Positions 7,701 through 15,452 of a DNA stretch of 64,000 bases are shown one piece after another. Origin of the DNA: Deltaproteobacteria bacterium (GTDB taxonomy: Bacteria > Myxococcota_C > UBA6777); NCBI GenBank assembly GCA_002731275.1, contig PCBK01000044.1, positions 1 through 64,000 on the forward strand. Reading direction: 5' to 3'. The notes under the pieces were generated by a model. The model had not been told where the DNA came from. It saw nothing but the letters and a program-made list of their open reading frames with translations, and did no database searches. The translations under genes and the position numbers were made by a program. How positions within the stretch are numbered: the stretch's first letter is position 1; each line of letters begins with the position of its first letter.

Positions 7701-9488
7701 TTGCGAGCCTTTGAGCCACTGGACACAAGTACCATAGGGGTTGTTTTCGACGGACTCTTCGAGGACGTCGATGAGGTGTACGTGTGCGCGTCTGGGCTTG
7801 AGTTTTTTGCGCATCTTCTCTTCGATGAGCGGGATGACCCATTTGTTGAGACCGGGGATGTGGATCTCAGTCATCCAGTGACGCCAATCGATCTCCTCTG
7901 GTGCCCAGTAGAGCTTTTTGCGATCTTCTTCGACGACGCGACCGATGACTTCATGCGTATTGGTGCAGTCGAAGATGTAGCGTCTCTCCAACATAAACGG
8001 GATAAATTGCTCGAAGATGTGGGTGGTTTTTTCGAGCTGTCTGGAGACCCCTGAGAGGGTCTTGGAGGTCTCTTTGAGAAAGCCAAGGCCAGGAAGTTTG
8101 GAGGCCTGTCCTGTCCATTTTGCGAGTGTGCCGGCGAGCTCTGCTTGCTTGGGTTCACCGTACCTATAGAACTGTTCTTTGTTGGTGGGCACACTGCCGT
8201 AGAGCTGTTGCAGCTTGTTGTAGAAGATGTTACCACCCGATTTTTTGCGGTAGTGTCGGCGTTTGTGTAAGCCGATAATCTCCTGGAAGCGTCCTGTGGA
8301 GGCTGGATTGGTGTCACTGACACCGAGCTGATAGACGGGTTTTTGGGTGCCTTGTAGCAGCGCACCGAGGGCGGCGATCATGCCTGAGCAGACGAGGTCT
8401 GCGGGGATCATGTCGAGGACACAGTCCCAACTCCCTGGCATCTGGAAGGCGCCTTTGTGCAGGAGCGCGTAGATGAGAGGGGAGGAGGTGGTGATCCCTT
8501 CGTTCCAGCCTGGGAATGGGTAGTGTACGGTCGACTCGACGATCGCGGGGCGGACGATTGTCGCGGGGAGGTTGGAGCCGAGGAGGAGCTGCTCGCCGAT
8601 ACTCTTTGTGTAGGTGTAGGTGTTGGTCCATCCCCAATATTCGGCGCGTGTGAGTCCTTCTTTGACGAGGACTTTTTCGACGTACTTGCGTCGGACCTTC
8701 TTGAATTCTTTCTCCAGAGAGGGGCCACGACATGGTTCACCGCGGCGTTGCAGTTCGTCTTTGGCCTGTGTGTAGAATTCACTTTGTCGGAAGGCTTCTT
8801 CAGCTTCGTGCTCTGCGCGTTCGACGAGGCGGAGCCCTTCTTCGATCTCTCGTTCGGGGTTCCAGTGCATGGGGTCGATTTTGTCGCAGTAAGGGAAGGG
8901 GCGTGTACGTGGGTCCTCTTCGAGGATATTCCCGTCGCGGTTTCCGACGACAAAGCAGGTGCTCGTGTGCATGATAGGCACATCGCCGAGGGTACGACAG
9001 AGCTGGATCAGGTTTTTGATGCCAAAGCAGTTGACCTTGAGCGCGTTGTCGATGGGAGGCATAAAGTCGACGACACCTGCGACGTTGACGATCGCGTCGA
9101 CGTTGTTCTTGAGGATGTCGAGCATGTCGTTGGGGATACCGACGTTGGCGTGACTGACATCACCGGGGATGGGCGTGACCTTGGACTCGATGAATTTGTG
9201 AAAGGATTCTTCATCGGGGTAGAGCTCTCTGATGGGATCGATCGCCGGTGAGGGGATGATCTCTTTCCAGAAGCGCTGTGTTGTGGTCTGTGTTTTTTTG
9301 GCGCGGACCAGCAAATAGATGTGTTTGATCTCCGGGAATCGGTTCAAAAAGAGGGAGAACCAGACTTTCCCTAGAAAGCCAGTTCCACCGATCACGAGGA
9401 GGGTTTTGTCTTGGAAGGTTGCGCTTAAGTCCAGCGCGGGAGCGGCCTCATGGGACGCGCGCTCTTGTAATGTATTCTCGATTTGCAT
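4776..9488 (-). CDS. ElbD-like multidomain lipid enzyme: FAR / AMP-ligase / ACP / acyltransferase / SCP2
   Basis: About 1570 residues with five domains in order. Positions are counted from the TTG at 9509; subtract 7 for the ATG used here. First is a fatty acyl reductase (GGTGFLGK near 40, YTYTKSIGE near 296). Second is an AMP-forming acyl ligase (FTSGTTGEPK near 740, GYGLTEAAP, SNGENVYPDDLEE). Third is an acyl carrier protein (GIDSL near 1166, phosphopantetheine Ser). Fourth is a PlsC-type acyltransferase (NHASHLD near 1275, FPEGTRSKSG). Fifth is a C-terminal SCP2-like sterol/lipid-carrier domain from about 1490. The order recalls ElbD, the ether-lipid enzyme of Myxococcus xanthus. The start is uncertain: ATG at 9488 is used, TTG at 9509 is possible, and neither has a good ribosome site. 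It overlaps the SDR gene by four bases. Confidence 0.9.
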   Translation of the reverse strand: MQIENTLQERASHEAAPALDLSATFQDKTLLVIGGTGFLGKVWFSLFLNRFPEIKHIYLLVRAKKTQTTTQRFWKEIIPSPAIDPIRELYPDEESFHKFIESKVTPIPGDVSHANVGIPNDMLDILKNNVDAIVNVAGVVDFMPPIDNALKVNCFGIKNLIQLCRTLGDVPIMHTSTCFVVGNRDGNILEEDPRTRPFPYCDKIDPMHWNPEREIEEGLRLVERAEHEAEEAFRQSEFYTQAKDELQRRGEPCRGPSLEKEFKKVRRKYVEKVLVKEGLTRAEYWGWTNTYTYTKSIGEQLLLGSNLPATIVRPAIVESTVHYPFPGWNEGITTSSPLIYALLHKGAFQMPGSWDCVLDMIPADLVCSGMIAALGALLQGTQKPVYQLGVSDTNPASTGRFQEIIGLHKRRHYRKKSGGNIFYNKLQQLYGSVPTNKEQFYRYGEPKQAELAGTLAKWTGQASKLPGLGFLKETSKTLSGVSRQLEKTTHIFEQFIPFMLERRYIFDCTNTHEVIGRVVEEDRKKLYWAPEEIDWRHWMTEIHIPGLNKWVIPLIEEKMRKKLKPRRAHVHLIDVLEESVENNPYGTCVQWLKGSQLYHMSYREFLRGVHFIAYRLQQAGVGLQDRVLLSGNNSPYWPMAYFGILYAGATAVPLDPELDQDRLHNLAKASKARYALWDQAFHEHAGHTLTDKAENGTPSIGFQLFESFEEIEEDFIVPTHPDIEPKDIASLIFTSGTTGEPKAVMLSHGNFTSILASLIPLFPLTHDDSALSLLPLHHTFEFTCGLLLPISRGTRITYIDELQGEQIVRALKEARITALVGVPALWQLLAKRIRSQLKERGDVVAGVFEALFKVNRSIGQNLGLDLGKALFAPIHHQLGGRLKYLISGGAALPKDTQDLFVSLGLPLTEGYGLTEAAPVLTVSKPSKKSKFGQVGQAIPGVKLKIESPNPEGIGEVLAKGPNVMVGYANNKEATEQVITEDGWLRTGDLGKLDHRGRLTLVGRAKETILTSNGENVYPDDLEELIGLPKYVEELVVLGIPSPKGGEEVAVMAVPSEHKKLTDEQRLARAKESLLDRFAELPAHSRPTVLHLQLEELPRTATRKVKRRDVKKIVEALEAKRAKTHQDTSHMSARIVNVIVDVTGASAKEVIHSTRLASDLGIDSLTMGELHVALEKEIGRNLPIRRLSRCDSVNAIQELLEQLHIELSDSDYIKEDEEEEFETVELPDFLQQAGKGLVGRLQAAFYKGVMNVRVYGRANIPHNRNTLVIANHASHLDTGLVITALGSYAKDIVTLGAKDYFFEGDDWRTFFFENFTNVLAIERAGTLEEGLLPAREALHQGKTLLIFPEGTRSKSGQITDFKPGVGVLARDYEIDILPIYLKGTYQSMPKGRPVPTKRKLEVHIGRPLSAAMIREKIADCDEKEAARRIALITQRAVEHLRDKEYFDFAAYQPETNIEKPKSVREEIQDILEYLNERYASDRVEEPVSFYFSLGQESDTKWSLIVDKEQCRFHQGKPTNGVADCVLKTSPEIFRQICTESYVPSPEEFISGAIKSNNIPMLQQFARIFDLV

Positions 9489-9545
9489 CAGTCTTTGCTC
9501 ATCATTCAAAGGACACGGTGGTATGATATGTCAGCTGAAAATCTA

Positions 9546-10211
9546 CTACTTTCCGTCCAAATCAAGGATTGGCCATTGGTAGGCTCGGGCGAGGCGGTAG
9601 AGTTTCTTGTCTGGATTGACGGTCGTGGGGTGCCCTACAACCGATAACATCGGGACATCTGAGTAGGAGTCCGAGTAGGCGAAGCATTCGTTGAGATCGT
9701 GGCCATTTTTGGCCGCGTGGTCTCGGATCAACTGCGCCTTTGTGGGGCCTGCGACGACCGGACGAAGGAGCTTGCCTGTCGCCTTGAAGTCTTTGACTTC
9801 TAGACGGTTGGCGATGATCGTGTGGGCTCCAAGCTCCTTGGCAAAGTGCTGGAGGATGATGTCGAGTGTCCCCGACACAAGAACCACCTCGTGACCATTG
9901 TCCAGGCAACGTTGGATCAGATCCCTCGATCCATTGAAGAGGTTTTTCATCATCACCTCTTCGTGGATCTCTTCTGAGATGAAGAACAATCGATCCTCTG
10001 TCATGCCCTTAAACGAAGCAAACAACATCTCGTTAAACAGACGTCTGTCTCTTGCTTCTGCGAGCGCCAGGGAGGGGCCTTGCGCGAGCGTTCTGGAGAT
10101 CGCTTTGAGTGAGTGCCAGGGGTTGACCTGGCTTCTCAAATAGTACAACGTTGGATGGATCAGGTTGGTCCGTACCAGGGTTCCATCGACATCAAAATAA
10201 CTGGCTGGCAT
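9546..10211 (-). CDS. HAD-superfamily phosphatase, subfamily IB (PSPase-like)
   Basis: A 221-residue HAD hydrolase. Motif I is FDVDGT with the nucleophile and acid/base Asp at residues 7 and 9, motif II is LVSGT, and motif IV is SDSYSDVPML. The helical cap after motif I is of the IB type found in phosphoserine phosphatase and lysolipid-associated HADs. The ATG at 10211 follows GGAAAG; an ATG at 10256 would add 15 residues. It ends 36-57 bases before the megaenzyme and is probably the first gene of the lipid operon, where dephosphorylation of a lipid or glycerol phosphate would fit (inference). Confidence 0.87.
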   Translation of the reverse strand: MPASYFDVDGTLVRTNLIHPTLYYLRSQVNPWHSLKAISRTLAQGPSLALAEARDRRLFNEMLFASFKGMTEDRLFFISEEIHEEVMMKNLFNGSRDLIQRCLDNGHEVVLVSGTLDIILQHFAKELGAHTIIANRLEVKDFKATGKLLRPVVAGPTKAQLIRDHAAKNGHDLNECFAYSDSYSDVPMLSVVGHPTTVNPDKKLYRLARAYQWPILDLDGK

Positions 10212-10484
10212 CCCGTTTCTTTCCGTGTCTTGATTCGTCTTGCATGGAGGTTCCATCTTCAAAGGTGACTGGATAGTCGGTTTTCCTGAATGGAACCAAG
10301 CCGTTAAATATTGGGAATGTTTTGGTATTCTCATTCCGGTGACGGTTCTTTTACAACGAGTAGGCCCCCTTGTCAAGCTGCGTGTTTTCCCCGCTTTGTG
10401 GGCCTCGACACCTGCTCCATGACAATTTGTTCTCACGAAACCTATATATACGTGTTCTCTCATGTTTTTCAGGAGTGATGTTTT

Positions 10485-11108
10485 ATGCCAAACCACGTCT
10501 CATACGAATCGAACCTCATGACACCTTCCAAGATCGTCTGTGTCGGTCGCAATTACGTCGCGCATATTCAGGAGCTCAACAACGACATGCCGGGTGAGCT
10601 CGTCCTGTTCATGAAACCCAACAGCGCCATCAGTGAACAGCTCATCGCGCCATCACAGCGCTGTCGATTTGAGACGGAGATCTGTTTTTTGGTGAAGGGG
10701 GGTACATTCGCGGCGGTTGGTGTCGGCTTTGACTTGACCCTCGTCGACGTACAAAAGCGCCTCAAAGAGAAACGCCTGCCCTGGGAAAAGTCCAAGGCTT
10801 TCAACGCATCAGCGACATTTTCGCACTTTGTCTCGTGTCCTGAGACGCTCGACCAGCTCGTCGTCCAGCTCGATGTCGATGGCGCACGTCAGCAATACGG
10901 TGGGACAGAACTCATGATCTACAAGCCTGATGAGATTTTGCGTCAGGTCAAAGAGCTCTTCACCCTTGAGGACGGCGACATTGTCATGACAGGAACACCC
11001 AAGGGCGTCGATGATATCAAGGCTGGTTCGACTTATGAGGTCACGTTGTTTAATGGTGAGGAGGTGTTGGTCACGCAGCGCTGGGAGGCAGCTGCGGCTA
11101 GCACTTGA
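10485..11108 (+). CDS. Fumarylacetoacetate hydrolase (FAH) family protein
   Basis: A 207-residue protein of the short FAHD1/YcgM type. The N-terminus has the family pattern VCVGRNYVAH, then a metal-binding acidic cluster in FETEICFL near residue 65, and the C-terminus has DGDIVMTGTPKGV, a hallmark of the family. Members cleave C-C bonds or decarboxylate oxo-acids with a divalent metal. AGGAG at 10471-10475 supports the start. Its last 11 bases overlap the end of the convergent lipoprotein gene. It is divergent from the lipid operon and no pathway partner is visible. Confidence 0.9.
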   Translation: MPNHVSYESNLMTPSKIVCVGRNYVAHIQELNNDMPGELVLFMKPNSAISEQLIAPSQRCRFETEICFLVKGGTFAAVGVGFDLTLVDVQKRLKEKRLPWEKSKAFNASATFSHFVSCPETLDQLVVQLDVDGARQQYGGTELMIYKPDEILRQVKELFTLEDGDIVMTGTPKGVDDIKAGSTYEVTLFNGEEVLVTQRWEAAAAST

Positions 11109-11775
11109 GCTTCCAGCCGATACGAATGCGGACACGTTGATTTGCGAGTTCTTTGGGGTATGTGCGTTTGTTGAAGCGACGTAGGTGGCACTGATGGATC
11201 TGTTTGGCGCGCTTATATAATGAACGAGCGTGTCGTGAGGTCTTCAGGTGATCGTGGAAGATTGTCTTTTCGGCCTTGTCATTTGTGATCTGAAAGATCC
11301 CACAGCCGCCAAAATGTTTGGTGTGCAAAGACGTCAACATTCCCTTCTTATCGAATGTAAATCGATACACACCGACAATCCCTTCACATTCATTGCGAGT
11401 GAGTCGGCAGCCATGTTTGGGTTGGGGGCGACTGCACCATTTGTAGTCCTTCATGGCAGCTCTCGTGAGCGTGATCAGTGGTGTACGCAGTGTTCGCGGT
11501 AGATCCGCAAAGTACGTCCACTTCTTTTTGTGAAAGATCGCGACATCGTAGCCGTGTTGTTCCAAGAAGATCTTCTCTTTGGCATCGAGAGGTTCCACAC
11601 GTCTGACTGGAGGTTTTTTGGGAGGTGCTTGGCGTACTTGTCGACTTGTTGGAGTTGTTCGCGCTTGTGTCTGCTTCTTGGTTTGTGTGGGGGTCGGTTG
11701 GGGGCATCCTATGAAGAGACAACCCAAAGCACAGAGTGACAGAACAGAAAACCAAAAGTGGCGTGTGATTGTCAT
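11098..11775 (-). CDS. Lipoprotein with AgmX/TonB-C-like C-terminus
   Basis: A 225-residue protein with a hydrophobic N-terminus and lipobox ending FIGC (about residue 24), then a Pro/Thr/Gln/Arg-rich linker to about 62, then a compact domain with four Cys in the central part. The end (Cys-rich, YPKELANQRVRIRIGWKL) resembles the AgmX/PglI-type C-terminal domain common in myxobacterial lipoproteins. Probably anchored in the envelope; function unknown. AAGGA sits upstream of the ATG. Its 3' end overlaps the FAH gene by 11 bases, an unusually tight convergent arrangement. Confidence 0.72.
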   Translation of the reverse strand: MTITRHFWFSVLSLCALGCLFIGCPQPTPTQTKKQTQARTTPTSRQVRQAPPKKPPVRRVEPLDAKEKIFLEQHGYDVAIFHKKKWTYFADLPRTLRTPLITLTRAAMKDYKWCSRPQPKHGCRLTRNECEGIVGVYRFTFDKKGMLTSLHTKHFGGCGIFQITNDKAEKTIFHDHLKTSRHARSLYKRAKQIHQCHLRRFNKRTYPKELANQRVRIRIGWKLKC

Positions 11776-11828
11776 GATACATCATCCTTTTTCGGCGTAA
11801 TAGAACAGTATTCTTGTTTTCATCATGT

Positions 11829-11954
11829 CAGTAGGGGCGGGCCTTGTGTCCGACCGATGGCGTCGTACATTCCATGTGTTCTTTTGAATGTTGATTGTTC
11901 CAAAATCTGCAAATGGATGCCCTATAAGGTCGGACACAAGGCCCGACCCTACTG
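11829..11954. repeat. 126-bp element with 27-bp terminal inverted repeats
   Basis: The ends, 11829-11855 and 11928-11954, are inverted copies matching at 26 of 27 positions (CAGTAGGG..GGGCCTTGTGTCC and complement). The 72-bp interior has no reading frame. Part of the same arm (24 bases) recurs alone at 21360-21383. This is the layout of a miniature inverted-repeat element or a large REP-type hairpin. No target duplication is obvious at the flanks, and no matching transposase is present in the window. The rest of the 290-bp gap to the esterase gene shows nothing else I can support. Confidence 0.75.
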
Positions 11955-12066
11955 ATATTTGAAATCTTTTGATAGGACGATCTTCAAAGAGCGTCTTCAC
12001 CACGATGTTGTGTTACGATACCTTCTTGTTTGTTGAGAATGTACCAAAAAGAGACATGGAGTGCTG

Positions 12067-13320
12067 ATGTTTACTCACTTTTTTGTGCTTTCGTTGATCT
12101 GGTTTGTGATGGTATGTATCACACATCAACCTTTTATGCGTCCGGCGCCGATGGTGTTTGTGAGTTTCATCATTGGTTGGTGGACGGGGGAGTTGGCGCT
12201 CCATTGGATCGCGTTATGGGGTGGGATCTGTGTGTGGTATATCGCCCACGGTGCGTTGTCTGATATGTACGGTGTATGGGGGGTTGTCTTCCACATCGCG
12301 GCGTGCGCAGGGTTATGGCTTCACTTTCGCAAGGGTGGCAAAGTGCGTTCACAGCTTGAGCGGGCGTTGTGGGAAGGACTCTCACCTCATGTCCCGTCTC
12401 TTCGCGAAGAGGACGTGATATTGCCCGAGACAATCCCATGGACATCCCTGGCGTTTCCGTTTTGGATGGCGCATCGGGACGTCGAACGGTTGCGCAATGT
12501 TCCATACCATGAGGTAGATGGTAAGACCCTGAAGGTCGAGATCTTCCGACACAAGGAGCGACCACAGGGGGCGCCGATTTTGCTTCAGATCCACGGTGGT
12601 GGCTGGGTCGTTGGTCATCGCAAGCAGCAAGGATTGCCCATCATGAATATGATGGCATCGCAGGGGTGGCTATGTGTCAGTGTGAGCTATCGACTCGCGC
12701 CTGCTGCGACCTTTCCCGATCCCATCCTCGATCTCAAACACGCTGTCGCGTGGCTTCGTGAACACGCACATGAGTACGGTGGCGATCCCAATTATATCGC
12801 TGTCACAGGCGGTTCTGCGGGGGGACATCTCAGCGCCTTGCTCGCCTTGACGCCTAATCTTCCTGCGCTGCAACCGGGTTTTGAAGACGCAGATACGTCG
12901 ATCCAAGCCTGTGTTCCTTTATATGGTGTGTACGACCTCCTCGATGAACAGAAGCATTGGCCGAATATTGGCTTGCAGATGTTGTTGCGCTGGGTGGTGA
13001 TCAAACGTTCTGTGGAAGAGGCGAGGGCGTTGTACGAATTGACCTCACCTGCGACACACATTTCGCAGGACGCGCCACCATTCTTTGTGTTGCAGGGGGA
13101 TACAGATTCGATGGTGCCGTCCATTCATGCGAAGTGGTTTGCACAGACACTTGGTGAGGTGTCGCAGTCGCCTTGTGTACAGGCGCAGATCGCTGGCGCA
13201 CAGCACGCGTTTGACTTCTTCTTGTCGCGTCGAACGGTTCGGGTGAATCAGGCCACATCGAGATTTTTGCAGTTGATGTATCAGGCCTATCTCGACGGAC
13301 ATGTCTCTGAGAAGAGGTGA
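12067..13320 (+). CDS. Membrane-anchored alpha/beta-hydrolase (HSL-type esterase)
   Basis: A 417-residue protein with about three N-terminal membrane helices (to about residue 95) followed by an alpha/beta-hydrolase. The oxyanion motif HGGGW is near residue 176, the nucleophile elbow GGSAGG near 249, and the acid and His of the triad are probably in GDTDSMVP (near 344) and QHAFDFF (near 379). This is the hormone-sensitive-lipase/carboxylesterase group, acting on small acyl esters. ATG at 12067 follows GGAG by five bases; a GTG six bases earlier is less likely. It stands alone, so the physiological substrate is unknown. Confidence 0.88.
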   Translation: MFTHFFVLSLIWFVMVCITHQPFMRPAPMVFVSFIIGWWTGELALHWIALWGGICVWYIAHGALSDMYGVWGVVFHIAACAGLWLHFRKGGKVRSQLERALWEGLSPHVPSLREEDVILPETIPWTSLAFPFWMAHRDVERLRNVPYHEVDGKTLKVEIFRHKERPQGAPILLQIHGGGWVVGHRKQQGLPIMNMMASQGWLCVSVSYRLAPAATFPDPILDLKHAVAWLREHAHEYGGDPNYIAVTGGSAGGHLSALLALTPNLPALQPGFEDADTSIQACVPLYGVYDLLDEQKHWPNIGLQMLLRWVVIKRSVEEARALYELTSPATHISQDAPPFFVLQGDTDSMVPSIHAKWFAQTLGEVSQSPCVQAQIAGAQHAFDFFLSRRTVRVNQATSRFLQLMYQAYLDGHVSEKR

Positions 13321-13555
13321 GATCTCAGGCGGATTGTTGGGTGTGTTGTGGGGGAGGGGATTCTCTGTTGGATGGTTGCGGTCTGTGGCGAACTCTCGTA
13401 CAATGGCTCTGTTTTTTGCGGATATCTGACATCTCTTCACACATGAAGGGGATGTGACAATAGTTCAAAGCAGAGGTTGGGGCGAAAAAACCCGACCTTG
13501 CGGGTTCATCTTCAATTGCATGACAATGACTCACCTGACAATATGATGCGAGCAA

Positions 13556-15400
13556 GTGTATGAATACGCTTTGTTTTTGGGTGTCTTTGGTTTGTGTGGT
13601 CGCTATGTGGTTGTGGGTGCATTGCATGGATTGGTGGTTCGATTGGAAGAGACGAGAGAGAAACCGTTTACCTTACAGAGTGCGAAAGATCATGCCTGGT
13701 TGACCTCGCTTTCGGCGGTGCAGATGCGCAACCGCGGGTTGGTGTGGTTGTGGTTTTGTTTGGGGATTGGCTTTTTGGGGTGGGCGCTCGTAGACATCTT
13801 GTGGCCGTCTGTTGTGTGGGGTGCAGGGATTCGTGTTGCGGTCTTGACCGGACGGATTGTACTAGGCGTGATGATGCTTGGCGGCGCGGTGTTGCTGCGT
13901 ATGTTCCCTGGGCGGGATATGTGGGCGCTTGTGGGCGAGTGGGTCTTTTGGATGCTGCTCGCGCTGTATCTAGGCGTCGTAGGTGCCCTTTACGTCGGCG
14001 GGTTGCGGACGTCTTTGTGGGGGATTGTCGGTTTGCTGATGGCGGCGCGAGGGATGTTGTTGCCCGGCGGATTGCGTGGTTTTGTGCCGCCTGCGTTGAT
14101 GTTGTGGGGGTTATTCTCGATCTCGCTGTGGATGTTGTCTCCTCTCGAAGGCTCCTACCCAAGCTCTCTTTATCGTTCTTTTTTGCTCACACAGATCTTA
14201 CTTGCGGCGGCCTTTACACTCGGCGCTGTCGCTGCAAAACAGAACGAGTTGTACCGCTCTTTGCTCGCACAGACCGACCGTCTTGGGCGGTATCAGGTCT
14301 TGCAGCGACTCAACACACGTGGGATGAGTCAGATCTACGAAGCCTGGAACCTTTTGCTCAACCAGCGTTGTATCATTAAAAGTATCCCCTGCAACGCAGC
14401 GAGTTGGGAGCTGGCGGTCACGGAGTTTCGTCGCGAAGCCGAGCACACGATGCGGATCCAAAATCCCCATGTTGTGAGGATGATGGACTTTGGTGAGTCT
14501 CACAATGACTTCTACTTTGCGATGGAGTATTTGGAAGGTATCAACTTGTACCGTTTGCAGCGTGTGAATGGGCCGCTGCCACAGCGCCGTGTTGTGCATC
14601 TGATGCTCCAGGCTTGTCGGGGGTTGCAGGCGATCCATGAGTGTGGGATCCTGCACCAGGATATCAAACCCTCCAACCTGTTTTTGACTGTGCAGAGCGG
14701 TCAGTACGACTTCTTGAAGATTATTGACTTTGGGATCGCAAGGCGTCTTGAAGCCAGCCGCGAGGAGCAGGAAGCGCGTGGGCGTGGGAGTATCCCAGGA
14801 ACACCTGCTTACATGGCTCCCGAACGTTTTCAGGGAGAAGGGGACGCCTCCTCCGATGTGTACGCCCTTGGGATCGTGACCTTTGCGTTGCTCGCCGGAC
14901 AAAACCCATTCAAGGCCAAGAGCGTCGCAGAGTACAAGACCTTACACGAAGAGGAGCAGCCGCCTTTTGCGCTCTTGCATTCGAGATGTCCGGATCTGTT
15001 GTCTGCGTTACAGAAGGTGATCAGCAAGGCGATGGCGAAGGAGCCTTCTGCGCGTTATGCGAGCGCAGAAGCGATGTACCGCGACCTGCAATCTTGTCAA
15101 CAGTTACTCGGGACGTGGAATCAGGAAGAGGCAAGGGTGGCCTGGGAAGGGTTGACTGGTGTTGCTGGCTTTGAGGTCTCTTCTTCGGAGAGTCCAGGCT
15201 CTTTGGAGATTAAGTCTCTGGACGCGATGCAACGTGTGTCGGCCGATGAAGAAGAACCCGACGAGGAAGAAGAGGTCGATGAGGAGGCGCTGCGTCTTAG
15301 GCTGCAGATCCTCGAAGATTCCGAGCGGCTTGATGATGCGTTGTTGGACAATTTCGAGGATGATCTTCAGGTCAAAGCGGCCGATGAAGAGGATGTGTAG
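13556..15400 (+). CDS. Membrane Ser/Thr protein kinase with acidic tail
   Basis: Up to 614 residues. The first 220 form about six membrane helices; a cytoplasmic Hanks-type kinase follows: Lys in CIIKS (near 273), catalytic loop HQDIKPSN (near 367), DFG (near 391), GTPAYMAPERF. Two departures from canon are visible: the Gly-rich loop reads TRGMSQIYE, missing part of GxGxxG, and the catalytic loop has HQD rather than HRD. Loss of the HRD Arg is seen in kinases not controlled by activation-loop phosphorylation. The last 60 residues are strongly acidic. The GTG at 13556 has no clear ribosome site; ATG at 13724 is an alternative. It leads a run with the GH113-like and VWA-FHA genes. Confidence 0.85.
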   Translation: MYEYALFLGVFGLCGRYVVVGALHGLVVRLEETREKPFTLQSAKDHAWLTSLSAVQMRNRGLVWLWFCLGIGFLGWALVDILWPSVVWGAGIRVAVLTGRIVLGVMMLGGAVLLRMFPGRDMWALVGEWVFWMLLALYLGVVGALYVGGLRTSLWGIVGLLMAARGMLLPGGLRGFVPPALMLWGLFSISLWMLSPLEGSYPSSLYRSFLLTQILLAAAFTLGAVAAKQNELYRSLLAQTDRLGRYQVLQRLNTRGMSQIYEAWNLLLNQRCIIKSIPCNAASWELAVTEFRREAEHTMRIQNPHVVRMMDFGESHNDFYFAMEYLEGINLYRLQRVNGPLPQRRVVHLMLQACRGLQAIHECGILHQDIKPSNLFLTVQSGQYDFLKIIDFGIARRLEASREEQEARGRGSIPGTPAYMAPERFQGEGDASSDVYALGIVTFALLAGQNPFKAKSVAEYKTLHEEEQPPFALLHSRCPDLLSALQKVISKAMAKEPSARYASAEAMYRDLQSCQQLLGTWNQEEARVAWEGLTGVAGFEVSSSESPGSLEIKSLDAMQRVSADEEEPDEEEEVDEEALRLRLQILEDSERLDDALLDNFEDDLQVKAADEEDV

Positions 15401-15452
15401 GGCGGCATTTGTCGCGTAAGATGTGATGGAACAACAAGCGGAAAGGAAAATT

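Noticed and set aside
8457-9251. 264-codon plus-strand frame
   Set aside because: Antisense to the megaenzyme FAR domain; a coding shadow.
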